NCBI RefSeq assembly: GCF_000349945.1
Contig: NC_020516.1
Span: forward strand, 4,340,001 to 4,404,000
Direction of reading: 5' to 3'
Length of the DNA stretch: 64,000 bases
From: Azoarcus sp. KH32C
Lineage (GTDB): Bacteria; Pseudomonadota; Gammaproteobacteria; Burkholderiales; Rhodocyclaceae
Shown: in pieces, positions 25,805 to 34,999 of the stretch
Numbering within the stretch: the first letter of the stretch is position 1
Layout: the number at the start of each line of letters is the position of its first letter
Program-made: the position numbers and the translations under genes
The notes under the pieces: model-generated
Seen by the model: only the letters and a program-made list of their open reading frames with translations
Told to the model about the DNA's origin: nothing
Database searches by the model: none

Positions 25805-25916
25805 GATGGCGGATGCAGGTCGGATTTCTGACAGCCGGATTGTAGCCCTCCCGGCAGCCGAACGTCGCATCCTTTGCATCGTCATGAGCGCAAATAATTA
25901 CGCTACGGTCGATGCT

Positions 25917-26141
25917 TCAGCGGCAGCTTGGCCCGTCCGGCACACCGGCCTTGCGCAGGAAGATCTCCAGCGGGCAGAAGCGCGTGAAGCCGCTCTGGAA
26001 GAGATTCGCGCCGACGAAGACCGTGAACCACAGGAAGTTCTTGTTCACGAAGAGCGGCGAGCCCTCGACGCCGAGCGCGAGCGAGATCAGCACGAAGGCG
26101 CCGGCAAAGATCCGGACGAACTGGTTGACGGTGAGCGTCAT
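25917..26141 (-). CDS. DUF2892 small inner-membrane protein
   Basis: 74 aa. MTLTVNQFVRIFAGAFVLISLALG followed by a second hydrophobic segment (FLWFTVFVGANLFQSGFTRFCPLEIFLRKAG) is the YgaP-type DUF2892 membrane module without the rhodanese domain. The ATG overlaps the RND pump stop (ATGA). In E. coli the same module is in YgaP, which handles sulfide/persulfide, and DUF2892 genes often sit in sulfide-responsive operons. A link between this pump and sulfur stress is inference. Confidence 0.8.
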   Translation of the reverse strand: MTLTVNQFVRIFAGAFVLISLALGVEGSPLFVNKNFLWFTVFVGANLFQSGFTRFCPLEIFLRKAGVPDGPSCR

Positions 26142-29100
26142 GAGGTTTCTCCCTTGAGTTGCGCGACGCGGCCCCGCATCGCGGCGAAGTACAGCACCGG
26201 GATGACCACCAGCGTCAGCACGGTGGACACGAGGATGCCGAAGATCAGGCTGATCGCGAGCCCGTTGAAGATCGGGTCGTCGAGGATGAAGAGCGCACCG
26301 ATCATCGCGGCGAGCGCCGTGAGCCCGATGGGCTTCGCGCGCACCGCGGCGGCACGGATCACCGCTTCGCCGAGTTCGACACCGGCTCGCACCTGCTGAT
26401 TGACGAAGTCGACGAGCAGGATGGAGTTGCGGACGATGATGCCGGCGAGCGCGATCATGCCGATCATCGAGGTCGCGGTGAATTGCGCGCCGAGCAGCGC
26501 GTGGCCGGGCATCACGCCGATGATCGTCAGCGGGATCGGCGCCATGATGATCAGCGGCACGAGGTAGCTCCGGAACTGCGCGACGACGAGGACGTAGATC
26601 AGGATCAGCCCCACGGCGTAGGCCGCGCCCATATCGCGGAAGGTCTCGTAGGTCACCTGCCACTCGCCGTCCCACTTCACGCTGTAGCCGGCGTAGGCAT
26701 CGTCGGGCGAGCGGATGAACCATTCACCCAGCGCGCCGGCGAGACCGGGACTGCCTGCAAGCGGCAGCTCGCGGATCTGCGAGCGCACGTCGAACATGCC
26801 GTAGAGCGGCGAATCGAGCTTTCCGCCCATGTCGCCGGTGACATACACGACGGGCAGCAGGTCCTTGCGGTAGATCACCTGCTCGCGCGTCGTGTCCTCG
26901 ACGGTAACGAGCTCCGACACCGACACCAGCGTGCCGTCGCGCGCGCGGACCTTGAGCGCGAGCAGCGCATCGACGTTCGACTGGCGTTCGGACGGCAGCT
27001 GGATATGCACCGGGATCTCGTACTTGTTGTCGCCGCCGTGGATCGGCGTGACGTTCTCGCCCGCGAGACCCAGGCGCACGACCTCGACGATATCCGCCTG
27101 CGCGACGCCCATACGGGCCGCCTTCGCCTGATCGACGCGCAGCACCTGCTTCGGTGCGGCCTCGTCGACGGTGTCGTCGACGCCGACGACGTCGGTCGTG
27201 CCTTCGAAGGCCGCGCGGACCTTGCCCGCGACCGCGGTCTGCCCCGCGTAATCCGGGCCGTACACTTCGGCAACGATCGGCGAGAGCACCGGCGGGCCGG
27301 GCGGGACCTCGACGACTTTCGCATTCCCGCCGGCGGCGCGCGCGATGCGCGCGACCTCGTCGCGCACCGCGACGGCGATCTCGTGGCTCTTGCGGTGGCG
27401 ATGCTTCTTGTCGACGAGATTCACCTGGATATCGCCCTGCTCGGGCAGGCTCCGCAGGTAGTACTGACGCACCAGACCGTTGAAATTGATCGGACTCGCG
27501 GTGCCGGCATAGGCCTGCCAGTCGCTGACCTCCTCGACCGCGGCGAGACGCTCGCCGATCTCGCGCAGCACGCGCGCGGTCTCCTCGACCGGGGTGCCGA
27601 CCGGCATGTCGAGCACGACCTGGAATTCGCTCTTGTTGTCGAAGGGCAGCATCTTCAGGACGACGAGTTTGACCGCCGGGAGCGCAACCGAGGCAAGGAT
27701 CAGCACCAGCACGGCGAGCCACAATTTCAGGCGCGCGCGTCCGCCTTTCGCGGGGTCGAGCATCGGAGTCATCGTCCGCCGGAACAGGCGATCGAGCCGG
27801 GCGGTCAGCTTGTCCTCGCCTCCGTGCGTGTGGGCATCGACAGCCTTCAGCAGGCGCTGCGCGAGCCAGGGCGTGACGACGAAGGCGACCGCGAGCGAGA
27901 TGAACATGCCCATCGACGCGTTGATCGGGATCGGGCTCATGTAGGGGCCCATCAGGCCGGTGACGAAGGCCATCGGCAGCAGCGCGGCGATGACCGTGAA
28001 GGTCGCGAGGATCGTCGGCCCGCCGACCTCGTCGACGGCGCGCGGCACGAGCTGCCACAGCGGCGTGTCAGGTTCCAGCGTGTGCCAGCGGTGGATGTTC
28101 TCGACGACGACGATCGCGTCGTCGACCAGGATGCCGATCGAGAAGATCAGCGCGAAGAGGCTCACCCGGTTCAGCGTGAAGCCCCAGGCCCAGGACGCGA
28201 AGAGCGTCGCGGCGAGCGTGAGGCCGACCGCGACGCCGACGATCAGCGCCTCGCGCCGGCCGAGCGCGAAGAAGACGAGCAGCACGACGGCCGAGGTCGC
28301 GAACACGAGCTTGCCGATCAGCGTGTTGGCCTTGTCGTTGGCGGTCTGGCCGTAGTTGCGCGTGACGGTGAAGTCGACGCCTTCGGGGATCAGCTCGCCG
28401 CGCAGGCTCTCCGCGCGGACGAGCACGGCGTCGGCGACGTCGGCCGCGTTCGCGCCGGGCTTCTTCGAGATGGCAAGCGTCACCGCCGGAAAGGCGCCCT
28501 GCTCCGCGATGCCCTTCTGCGCCGCAGCGGCACCTGTGCCGAACCACACGTATTGCGTCGCCTGATCGGGGCCGTCTTCGATACGCGCGACATCGCGCAT
28601 GAAGACCGGCCTGCGCTCGACGACGCCGACGACCAGACTCCGCACGTCCTCGGCCGATTCGAGGTAGGTGCCGGTCTGCACCAGCACTTCGCGGTTGCCC
28701 GCGACGAGCGTGCCAGCGGGCTGCGAGGCGTTCGCGAGCTGCAGCGCCGCGCGCACGTCCTGAGCGGTCACGCCGTGCGCGTTCATGCGCTCGGTGTCGA
28801 GCAGGACTCGGACGACGTGGCCGGGTCCGCCGATCGTCGTCACGTCGCGCGTGCCGGGAATGCGCTTGAGTTCGAGCTCGACTGCGCGCGAGACCTGCTG
28901 CAGCTCGAAGCCGCTGCGCGCGGCGTCAGCGGTCCAGAAGGTGAGGCTCACGATCGGCACGTCGTCGATGCCCTTCGGCTTGACGATCGGTTCGCCGACC
29001 CCGAGCTGCGGGCTCAGCCAGTCCTTGTTCGAATGGACGGTGTCGTAGAGCCGCACGAGCGCCGTCTGGTTCGGCACGCCGACCTTGAACTGCACGGTAA

Positions 29101-29392
29101 TCACGGCCATGCCGGGGCGCGACACGGAGTAGACGTGTTCGACGCCCGCCATCCGCGACAGCACCTGCTCTCCGGGCCGCGCGACGAGCGCCTCGACGTC
29201 GCGCGCCGACGCGCCCGGGAAGGGGACCAGCACGTTCGCCATCGTCACGTCGATCTGCGGCTCTTCCTCCTTCGGCGTGACGAGCGTCGCGAACACGCCC
29301 ATCAGCAGCAGCACGAGCGCCAACAGCGGTGTCAGCGCGTTGCGCTGGAAGGCGCCGGCGATGCGGCCGGCGATACCGAGCGGGGTGTCCAT
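26138..29392 (-). CDS. RND-family efflux pump (inner-membrane permease)
   Basis: 1084 aa with the two-fold RND layout: first helix at about 15-35, large periplasmic loops, and transmembrane blocks with GILVDDAIVVVENIHRWH and GEAVIRAAAVRAKPIGLTALAAMIGALF. N-terminal TPKEEEPQIDVTMANVLVPFPGAS differs from AcrB/CusA and fits the HAE-like group of one-pump operons with a single adaptor. Start at MDTPLGIAG. Substrate unknown. Follows the adaptor by 10 bases; no outer-membrane partner gene is adjacent. Confidence 0.9.
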   Translation of the reverse strand: MDTPLGIAGRIAGAFQRNALTPLLALVLLLMGVFATLVTPKEEEPQIDVTMANVLVPFPGASARDVEALVARPGEQVLSRMAGVEHVYSVSRPGMAVITVQFKVGVPNQTALVRLYDTVHSNKDWLSPQLGVGEPIVKPKGIDDVPIVSLTFWTADAARSGFELQQVSRAVELELKRIPGTRDVTTIGGPGHVVRVLLDTERMNAHGVTAQDVRAALQLANASQPAGTLVAGNREVLVQTGTYLESAEDVRSLVVGVVERRPVFMRDVARIEDGPDQATQYVWFGTGAAAAQKGIAEQGAFPAVTLAISKKPGANAADVADAVLVRAESLRGELIPEGVDFTVTRNYGQTANDKANTLIGKLVFATSAVVLLVFFALGRREALIVGVAVGLTLAATLFASWAWGFTLNRVSLFALIFSIGILVDDAIVVVENIHRWHTLEPDTPLWQLVPRAVDEVGGPTILATFTVIAALLPMAFVTGLMGPYMSPIPINASMGMFISLAVAFVVTPWLAQRLLKAVDAHTHGGEDKLTARLDRLFRRTMTPMLDPAKGGRARLKLWLAVLVLILASVALPAVKLVVLKMLPFDNKSEFQVVLDMPVGTPVEETARVLREIGERLAAVEEVSDWQAYAGTASPINFNGLVRQYYLRSLPEQGDIQVNLVDKKHRHRKSHEIAVAVRDEVARIARAAGGNAKVVEVPPGPPVLSPIVAEVYGPDYAGQTAVAGKVRAAFEGTTDVVGVDDTVDEAAPKQVLRVDQAKAARMGVAQADIVEVVRLGLAGENVTPIHGGDNKYEIPVHIQLPSERQSNVDALLALKVRARDGTLVSVSELVTVEDTTREQVIYRKDLLPVVYVTGDMGGKLDSPLYGMFDVRSQIRELPLAGSPGLAGALGEWFIRSPDDAYAGYSVKWDGEWQVTYETFRDMGAAYAVGLILIYVLVVAQFRSYLVPLIIMAPIPLTIIGVMPGHALLGAQFTATSMIGMIALAGIIVRNSILLVDFVNQQVRAGVELGEAVIRAAAVRAKPIGLTALAAMIGALFILDDPIFNGLAISLIFGILVSTVLTLVVIPVLYFAAMRGRVAQLKGETS

Positions 29393-29402
29393 GGCCGGCC
29401 CC

Positions 29403-30458
29403 TCAGCGTTCCGCGACGGCGCGCGGCGCCCGTGGCGCACGCGACACGATCGCCGCCTGCACCGGGTCGAGCGCGATCGTTTCGCCGCCCGCGAGGCCTG
29501 CCAGCACGTCGACGCTGCCGTCCGCCTGCGACTCGCCAGCGCGGATCTGGCGCAGCGCGAAACCGCCCTTTCCGTCGGCGACGTAGACGCCCGTCAGTTC
29601 GCCTCGCCTCAGGATCGCCGTCGCCGGGACGGTGACGCGCGCGCCTTCGCCCGTCGTGAAATGGACTCGCGCGAACGTGCCGGGCACGAGTCCCTCGGTG
29701 TTTGGGGGCAGATCCACGCGCACGCGGACGGTGTGCGTGCGAGGATCCGCAGCCGGCAGCACGGTCGCGGCGACACCATCGAGCCAGCGCCCCGACTCCG
29801 GCAGCTCGACGCGCGCCGCGAACTTCGTCCCGGCGAGCGCCGCGAGGCGCTGCTGCGGCACATCGACGACCGCGCGCATCGCAGACGGATCGAAGACCGT
29901 CACCAGCTGCCGCCCGGGCTGCGCCATCTCGCCGGCCTCGACGTGGCGCGCCGCGACGAGGCCCGCCAGCGGCGAGACGATCACCGCATAACCCTGCGCC
30001 GTCGCCGCCTGCCCGCGCCCCGCCTGCGCGGCCCGCAGTTGCGCCTCGGCCGCGTCATAGGCGGCCCGCGCCTGATCGAGCGCAGCCTGGCTGACGAACT
30101 TGCGCTCGACAAGGCTCTTCGTGCGCTCGTACGCAGCCTTCGCGTTGATCTGGTTGGCCTGGGCCTGGGCGATGCCTGCCTCCGCGCCCGAGACCGCCTG
30201 CGCGGCCTCCGCGGAGTCGATCCGCAGCAGCACCTGCCCCTTCACGACGCGGTCGCCGGCATCGACATTCAACGCGACGATGCGCCCCGGCACCTGCGCC
30301 GCGAGCGTCGACTGACGCACGGCCTCGATCGTCGCCTCCGCGGGCTGCGTCGAGGCCACCGTGCGCGCCTCGACCTTCATGGTCGGCACGTCGGCAAGCG
30401 CCGGCGCAGCGCATATCGACAGGAACAGGGTCAGCAGGAAAGGAGTAGCTACACGCAT
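29403..30458 (-). CDS. RND periplasmic adaptor (membrane-fusion protein)
   Basis: 351 aa. Signal peptide ends about residue 23 (CAAPALA), then the biotinyl-lipoyl half-motifs (VPGRIVALNVDAGDRVVKGQVLLRIDS and VIVSPLAGLVAARHVEAGEM) around a long helical hairpin, and a beta-barrel domain. Two ATGs are possible (30470 and 30458). I prefer 30458: the upstream ATG falls in the -10 region of a strong promoter, so 30458 would be at or next to the transcription start, a leaderless message. First gene of adaptor-pump-DUF2892. Confidence 0.88.
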   Translation of the reverse strand: MRVATPFLLTLFLSICAAPALADVPTMKVEARTVASTQPAEATIEAVRQSTLAAQVPGRIVALNVDAGDRVVKGQVLLRIDSAEAAQAVSGAEAGIAQAQANQINAKAAYERTKSLVERKFVSQAALDQARAAYDAAEAQLRAAQAGRGQAATAQGYAVIVSPLAGLVAARHVEAGEMAQPGRQLVTVFDPSAMRAVVDVPQQRLAALAGTKFAARVELPESGRWLDGVAATVLPAADPRTHTVRVRVDLPPNTEGLVPGTFARVHFTTGEGARVTVPATAILRRGELTGVYVADGKGGFALRQIRAGESQADGSVDVLAGLAGGETIALDPVQAAIVSRAPRAPRAVAER

Positions 30459-30490
30459 GAGTATTAGCATACTCTAATACTCATGCGTGT
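30451..30490. promoter_or_regulatory. 40-bp palindromic operator over promoter and start codon
   Basis: Perfect 17-base arms: ACACGCATGAGTATTAG and its complement, spacer CATACT. The core ATTAG-N6-CTAAT resembles operators of ArsR-family BigR/YgaV-type repressors as I remember them. It overlaps the -35, -10 and likely start codon of the efflux operon, so a bound protein should block transcription. No regulator gene is adjacent. Confidence 0.85.
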
Positions 30491-30493
30491 CAA
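30466..30493 (-). promoter_or_regulatory. Sigma-70 promoter TTGACA-N16-TATGCT of the RND operon
   Basis: -35 TTGACA at 30493-30488 and -10 TATGCT at 30471-30466. Predicted start of transcription is near 30459, next to the ATG at 30458. Confidence 0.7.
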
Positions 30494-30540
30494 GAATTCC
30501 ATCGTTGAATTCAGGGGAATTGCGTCAGCTCATGCCGGGG

Positions 30541-30915
30541 TCAGTCCAGGCAACGTCCGGCATAAGCCGCCATCGCCGCGATGACGCTGTCGTCCTCACC
30601 CACCGGCAATGCCAGCCTGACTTCGCATGCGGGGTGCCGCGCGCGCGCCGCGGTGATCAGCACCGGCACGTCGCTCTTCACGTGCCCGCCCTGAGCGATG
30701 AACATCGGCACGACGACGACCCGACTGGCGCCGCGCGCGATGACGTCGTCGATCGCCTCGGCGAGCGTCGGGCGCATCAGTTCCAGGAAAGCCAGTTCCA
30801 CTTGCAGGCCGGGCGACAGCGACAGCAGCTGTTCGCGCGTGCGCTGCAGCGGCCGCGCCCATTCGGGATCGCGCGCGCCGTGGCCGAAGAGAATCACCGC
30901 GTCCTTGCCGCTCAT
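30541..30915 (-). CDS. cbiX: CbiX-type sirohydrochlorin chelatase, short form
   Basis: 124 aa. VILFGHGARDPEW with the metal-binding His, and VVVPMFIAQGGHVKSDVPVL with the second His; length equals the short CbiX/SirB half-enzymes, which act as dimers. Inserts cobalt or iron into sirohydrochlorin for cobalamin or siroheme. Its ATG overlaps the tcdA stop. Whether Co or Fe is used cannot be told; no other porphyrin gene is nearby. Confidence 0.85.
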   Translation of the reverse strand: MSGKDAVILFGHGARDPEWARPLQRTREQLLSLSPGLQVELAFLELMRPTLAEAIDDVIARGASRVVVVPMFIAQGGHVKSDVPVLITAARARHPACEVRLALPVGEDDSVIAAMAAYAGRCLD

Positions 30916-31733
30916 ACAACGCTCTCCATGATTTCCTTGCTCGCGTCGACCGGCACCGCGAGCAGGCGTTCGATCGCGCGGGCAGCGGCAAAGAGGCCGA
31001 CGGAGGCCGTCACCATCATGCTCGACCCATAGCCCGCACACGCCAAGCCCTGCGGTCCGTGCGGCAGGTCGCAGGCGAGATCGCCGAGCCGCAGCGGCTC
31101 GGTGGAATACACCGCCTCGATGCCGAAGGGGCGTTTCGGATTGCGCGGAAAACCGTGTTCGGCGCGCAGCCGCTTGCGCACCTTCGCGAGCAGCGGGTCC
31201 TGCTCGGTGCGCGACAGATCGGCCACGCAGATCGCGCGCGGATCGGTCTTCCCACCCGCTCCGCCCGCCACGATCAACGGAATGCGCCGCGCACGGCACG
31301 CGAGCACGATCGCGACCTTGGCGCGCACGTTGTCGATCGCATCGACGACGACGTCGAAATCCTCGATCAGCGCCTCGGCGTTGTCCGGCGTGACGAAGTC
31401 GTCGATGGTGACGACCTTCGCCTCCGGATTGATGCCGCGGATGCGCGCCGCCATCGCCTCGACCTTGGCCTGCCCGAGCGTCGCGTCGAGCGCGTGGATC
31501 TGACGGTTGATGTTCGATTCGGCGACGTGGTCGAGGTCGATCAGCGTGATCCGCCCGATGCCGCTACGCGCGAGCGCCTCCGCAACCCACGATCCGACGC
31601 CGCCCACGCCGATCACGCAGGCATGCGCCGACTGGAGCCGCGGCAGCGCGGCCGGGCCGTACAGGCGCGCCATCCCGCCGAAGCGGCGCTCGCGATCGAC
31701 TTCGGGAACAAGCTCGGGGGAAATACCGGACAT
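30912..31733 (-). CDS. tcdA: tRNA threonylcarbamoyladenosine dehydratase
   Basis: 273 aa, E1-like/ThiF fold. RRFGGMARLYG at the N-terminus, ATP loop VIGVGGVGSWVAEALARSGIG, LIDLDHVAESNINRQIHAL, and the C-terminal family part FGIEAVYSTEP...AGYGSSMMVTASVGLFAA. It cyclises t6A37 of tRNA to ct6A using ATP. Start at MSGISPELVPEV; the longer upstream frame overlaps the divergent Sel1 gene. Diverges from it with a 98-base gap. Confidence 0.9.
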   Translation of the reverse strand: MSGISPELVPEVDRERRFGGMARLYGPAALPRLQSAHACVIGVGGVGSWVAEALARSGIGRITLIDLDHVAESNINRQIHALDATLGQAKVEAMAARIRGINPEAKVVTIDDFVTPDNAEALIEDFDVVVDAIDNVRAKVAIVLACRARRIPLIVAGGAGGKTDPRAICVADLSRTEQDPLLAKVRKRLRAEHGFPRNPKRPFGIEAVYSTEPLRLGDLACDLPHGPQGLACAGYGSSMMVTASVGLFAAARAIERLLAVPVDASKEIMESVV

Positions 31734-31831
31734 GGCTTCTGGCAAGGATTCGGGAAGCCCCGATGTTACCGCAGCCCGCCCGTCCTGAACTCGGCGGCGC
31801 GAGTCCGCTCCAATGGGCGAACGGAGGATCC

Positions 31832-32524
31832 ATGATGCGCCGCAAGGCATACAAGCCCGCTTGCAAGCTTGCTTTCTGCATCGCGCTCGCAAGCGCGCTT
31901 CCCCTCGTCGCGACCGCCGGCCCGGCCGCGGCCGACCTCGCCGAAGGCGGCGTCACGGCCTACCAGACGGGCCGCATGAACGAGGCGGCGAGACTCTTCG
32001 AACAAGCCGCCCGTGGCGGCAACCGCCTGGCCCAGTTCAACCTGGCGATGATGATGTACCGTAAGGAAACCGCCGCGCCCGATCCGGATGCCGCCTGGCG
32101 CTGGCTGCGGCGTGCGGCGACGGCCGGACTGCCGCAGGCGCAATTCACGCTCGCCGTACTCTACGACCACGGCGAAGGGGTCGTGAAGTCGCTGCCCACC
32201 GCCGTCGAGTGGTACCGCCGCGCGGCCGAACAGGGCCACACCGAAGCACAGGTCAGCCTCGCGTCGATGCTTTTCATCGGACAGGGGATTGCTCGCGACG
32301 ACCGCGCCGCGGCGCGCTGGTACCTCGCCGCCGCCCAGGCCGGGCACGTCGGCGCGCAATACATCATCGCGACGATGTATGAACGCGGCGACGGGCTGCC
32401 GGCAGATCCGCGGCAGGCGGCCTACTGGTACCAGCAGGCCGCCCAGCAAGGCGACGTCGTCGCACGCGAACGCTACCAGGCGCTCATGTCGGCGCCCGAC
32501 GGGGCGGCCGCGCCGGCGCGTTGA
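31832..32524 (+). CDS. Secreted Sel1-repeat protein
   Basis: 230 aa. Signal peptide (ending VATAGPAAA) followed by about four to five Sel1/TPR-like repeats, e.g. AQFTLAVLYDHGEGV, AQVSLASMLFIGQGI and AQYIIATMYERGDGL, each with the A...Y.G.G pattern. Probably a periplasmic scaffold. A GGAGG lies four bases before the first of two tandem ATGs. Function in this organism unknown. Confidence 0.82.
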   Translation: MMRRKAYKPACKLAFCIALASALPLVATAGPAAADLAEGGVTAYQTGRMNEAARLFEQAARGGNRLAQFNLAMMMYRKETAAPDPDAAWRWLRRAATAGLPQAQFTLAVLYDHGEGVVKSLPTAVEWYRRAAEQGHTEAQVSLASMLFIGQGIARDDRAAARWYLAAAQAGHVGAQYIIATMYERGDGLPADPRQAAYWYQQAAQQGDVVARERYQALMSAPDGAAAPAR

Positions 32525-32525
32525 A

Positions 32526-33491
32526 TCAGGCCGACGCCAGCTCCTTCAGCGCGACATCATCGAGCCACACGCCCAGCCCCTGCGCATTGAGTTCGAGATC
32601 GTTGCGCAGCAGATCGAAGATTTCCTCTTCCGGCAGGCACCAGCCCTGGCGCTCCGCCTCCTCGCGCACAATCTGCTCCAGCCCGGCGAGGATCTCGACG
32701 TGGCGCGCCACGCCCTCGCCGCGCGCAGCCCGGGCGACCGCGACCTGGGTGTCGATCAGGCGATGCAGATCCGCTGCGAGGCGCTCGACCTCGGTGACGC
32801 GACTGTAGTGAGCCAAGTACATCGCCTCGGGATGGAAGCTCATCATGCGGTCGATCGACGCGTGCAGCGCGTCCGGATCGAACTGGGTCGGCGTCGTCGT
32901 CGGAAAGATGAAGGCGCGGCCTTCGACGTCGAGTTCGCGATACGACAGCCCGAAGGTGTCGCCGGTGAAGAAGGCCCGGGCGGTCTCGTCCCAGATGCAG
33001 ATGTGGTGGCGCGCATGGCCCGGCGTCTCCAGCACACGCAGGCGACGCCCGGCGAGCTCGACCTCGAGCCCGTCGTAGGCCTCGACGATGCGCTCGGCCT
33101 CGATCGGGGCGAGGCGTCCGTAGAGCGCGAAGGCGCGCTCGGCGCCATACACCGCGGATGTCGCCTCCCACAGCTTCGACGGGTCGACCATGTGGCGCAC
33201 GCCGCGCGGATGCACCAGCAGCTTGGCGTTGGGGAAGGCGCACATCAGGCTTCCGGCGCCGCCCGCGTGGTCGAGATGGATGTGGGTCAGGATCACCCAG
33301 TCGACCTGGTCGGGCGCGATGCCCGCTGCGGCGAGCGCGGTCAGCACGCGCGGGGCCGAGGCGTTGGTGGCCGTATCCACGACCGCCGCGCGCCCCTGGT
33401 GAATGATCAGATGAATTGCCGCTAGGCCGGGGCGGCAGTAGCCGGAATCCACCGCGAGAATGCCGTCCGGGTGGGCCGTGAGGTGTTGCAC
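32526..33491 (-). CDS. MBL-fold metallo-hydrolase
   Basis: 321 aa. Metal site THIHLDHAGG (HxHxDH), ETPGHARHHICIWDE, FFTGDTFGLSY, and a late His in YLAHYSRVTE. C-terminal helical extension of about 90 residues. No ATG fits; I place the start at GTG 33491, which is preceded by GGAGGAAG six bases upstream. Substrate unknown. It is divergent from the PatB-type gene with 123 bases between. Confidence 0.85.
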   Translation of the reverse strand: MQHLTAHPDGILAVDSGYCRPGLAAIHLIIHQGRAAVVDTATNASAPRVLTALAAAGIAPDQVDWVILTHIHLDHAGGAGSLMCAFPNAKLLVHPRGVRHMVDPSKLWEATSAVYGAERAFALYGRLAPIEAERIVEAYDGLEVELAGRRLRVLETPGHARHHICIWDETARAFFTGDTFGLSYRELDVEGRAFIFPTTTPTQFDPDALHASIDRMMSFHPEAMYLAHYSRVTEVERLAADLHRLIDTQVAVARAARGEGVARHVEILAGLEQIVREEAERQGWCLPEEEIFDLLRNDLELNAQGLGVWLDDVALKELASA

Positions 33492-33614
33492 GATCGTCTT
33501 CCTCCAACATGAAGCGCGTTGTCTTTTTCCGCAATTGTATCCCGCGCGAGCCCCTTCGACCCGCGCAACGTGCCGGCAAGGCACAATTGCGGCTTCGCCC
33601 TCCGGAACGCCGAC

Positions 33615-34781
33615 ATGAGCCCCGACACGTTCGCCTTCGACTTCGACCGCACGCCCGACCGCCGCACGGTGCCCGGCGAGAAATGGGGTCGCTACGCCGG
33701 CCGCGACATCCTGCCGATGTGGGTCGCGGACATGGAGTTCGCGGCTCCGCCCGCCGTCATCGACGCCCTGCACCGCCGCATCGACCACGGCGTGCTCGGC
33801 TATACGGACGCCTGGCCGGGCCTCGTCGAGGCGGTCGTCGAAGGCATCGCCCGCGACCACGGCTGGCGCATCGAACCCGACTGGCTCGTGTGGCTGCCGG
33901 GGGTCGTGACCGGTTTCAACATCGCGTGCCGCGCGGTCGGCGAAAGCGGCGACGAGGTGTTCACCGCGACACCGGTCTACCCGCCCTTCCTCACCGCGCC
34001 GGCCAACAGCGACCGTCGTCTCGTCAGACGCCCCCTCGTGCTCGCCGACGGGCGCTGGGGCTGGGACCGCGCGGACGTCGAGGCCGCGATCACGCCGCGC
34101 ACCAAACTACTGATGCTGTGCAACCCCCACAACCCGGTCGGCCGCGTCTTCGACCGCGACGAACTCGCCTGGCTCGCCGATCTCGCCGAGCGGCACGATC
34201 TCACGATCTGCTCGGACGAGATCCACTGCGGATTGGTTCTCGACGCCGCGACGCCGCATGTGCCGATCGCAGCCCTCGACGAGCGGGTCGCCCGCCGCAC
34301 GATCACGCTCATGGCGCCGTCCAAGACCTGGAACATCCCGGCGCTGTATTGCGCCTTCGCGATCATCCCCGACCGCGAGCTGCGCCGGCGCTATCGCCAC
34401 GCGATGCACGGCATCGTCCCGCACCCGAACGTGCTCGGCATGGTCGCAACCGAAGCCGCCTACCGCGACGGCGGACCGTGGCGGGAAGCGCTGATCGACT
34501 ACCTGCGCGGCAATCGCGATCTCGTCATGGAAGCGGTGGCGGCGATGCCGGGCCTCACCGCGACGCGCCCCGAAGCGACCTACCTGGCGTGGATCGACTG
34601 CCGTGCAAGCGGCATCGCCGAACCGGCGGCGTTCTTCGAAGCGGGCGGCGTCGGCCTGTCGGACGGTGCCGCGTTCGGGCTGCCCGGCTTCGTGCGCCTG
34701 AACTTCGGCTGCCCGCGCAGCCAGCTGCGGGAAGGGCTCGCACGCATGCAGCGCGCGCTCCAATCCTCCATCAGCGCCTGA
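33615..34781 (+). CDS. patB: PatB/MalY-type C-S lyase (aminotransferase fold)
   Basis: 388 aa. FDFDRTPDRRTVPGEKWGRY and DILPMWVADMEFAAPPAV are the MalY/PatB N-terminal signature; CNPHNPVGRVF and MAPSKTWNIPAL (PLP Lys) follow. Family members cleave cystathionine or cysteine conjugates to a thiol, pyruvate and ammonia. Start at MSPDTFAFDF. Alternative: a true aminotransferase, less likely given the PatB motifs. Confidence 0.87.
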   Translation: MSPDTFAFDFDRTPDRRTVPGEKWGRYAGRDILPMWVADMEFAAPPAVIDALHRRIDHGVLGYTDAWPGLVEAVVEGIARDHGWRIEPDWLVWLPGVVTGFNIACRAVGESGDEVFTATPVYPPFLTAPANSDRRLVRRPLVLADGRWGWDRADVEAAITPRTKLLMLCNPHNPVGRVFDRDELAWLADLAERHDLTICSDEIHCGLVLDAATPHVPIAALDERVARRTITLMAPSKTWNIPALYCAFAIIPDRELRRRYRHAMHGIVPHPNVLGMVATEAAYRDGGPWREALIDYLRGNRDLVMEAVAAMPGLTATRPEATYLAWIDCRASGIAEPAAFFEAGGVGLSDGAAFGLPGFVRLNFGCPRSQLREGLARMQRALQSSISA

Positions 34782-34810
34782 AGCGATGGAGCACACTCAG
34801 TGGCGCCCCG

Positions 34811-34833
34811 CGCGATCCTTCAGGTGGATCGCG
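34811..34833 (+). terminator. Possible hairpin terminator after patB
   Basis: CGCGATCC / GGATCGCG with a 7-base loop, 30 bases after the patB stop; followed by GGGAGGGGTGTTTT, a poor T run. Confidence 0.45.
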
Positions 34834-34999
34834 GGAGGGGTGTTTTCCACGAAACCACAGGTACCGTGGCGTCAATCAAATCTGCCGCTCGCACAGGAAC
34901 CACCTCCTCCGGACACGATCTAGAGGAGGATTCAGCTTCGCGGGCGGCGCGCATGTGACCGATGTATCGCAGGACCGTCAGCTTTCGGCAGGAGGGCGA

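Noticed and set aside
26159..29635. 1158-codon open frame on the plus strand opposite the RND pump
   Set aside because: Its product is an Arg/His/Asp-rich, low-complexity sequence with no domain, exactly antisense to a clear RND gene. Such frames are expected in GC-rich DNA.
34903..34929. CCTCCTC-N13-GAGGAGG inverted repeat upstream of the CHASE kinase
   Set aside because: Could hide a ribosome site, but no start codon follows the GAGGAGG at a useful distance, and the arms are only seven bases.
33509..34999. Extension of the CHASE kinase frame back through patB
   Set aside because: The upstream part is an out-of-frame Arg/Pro-rich shadow of patB. The kinase starts at 35000 after GGAGGG.
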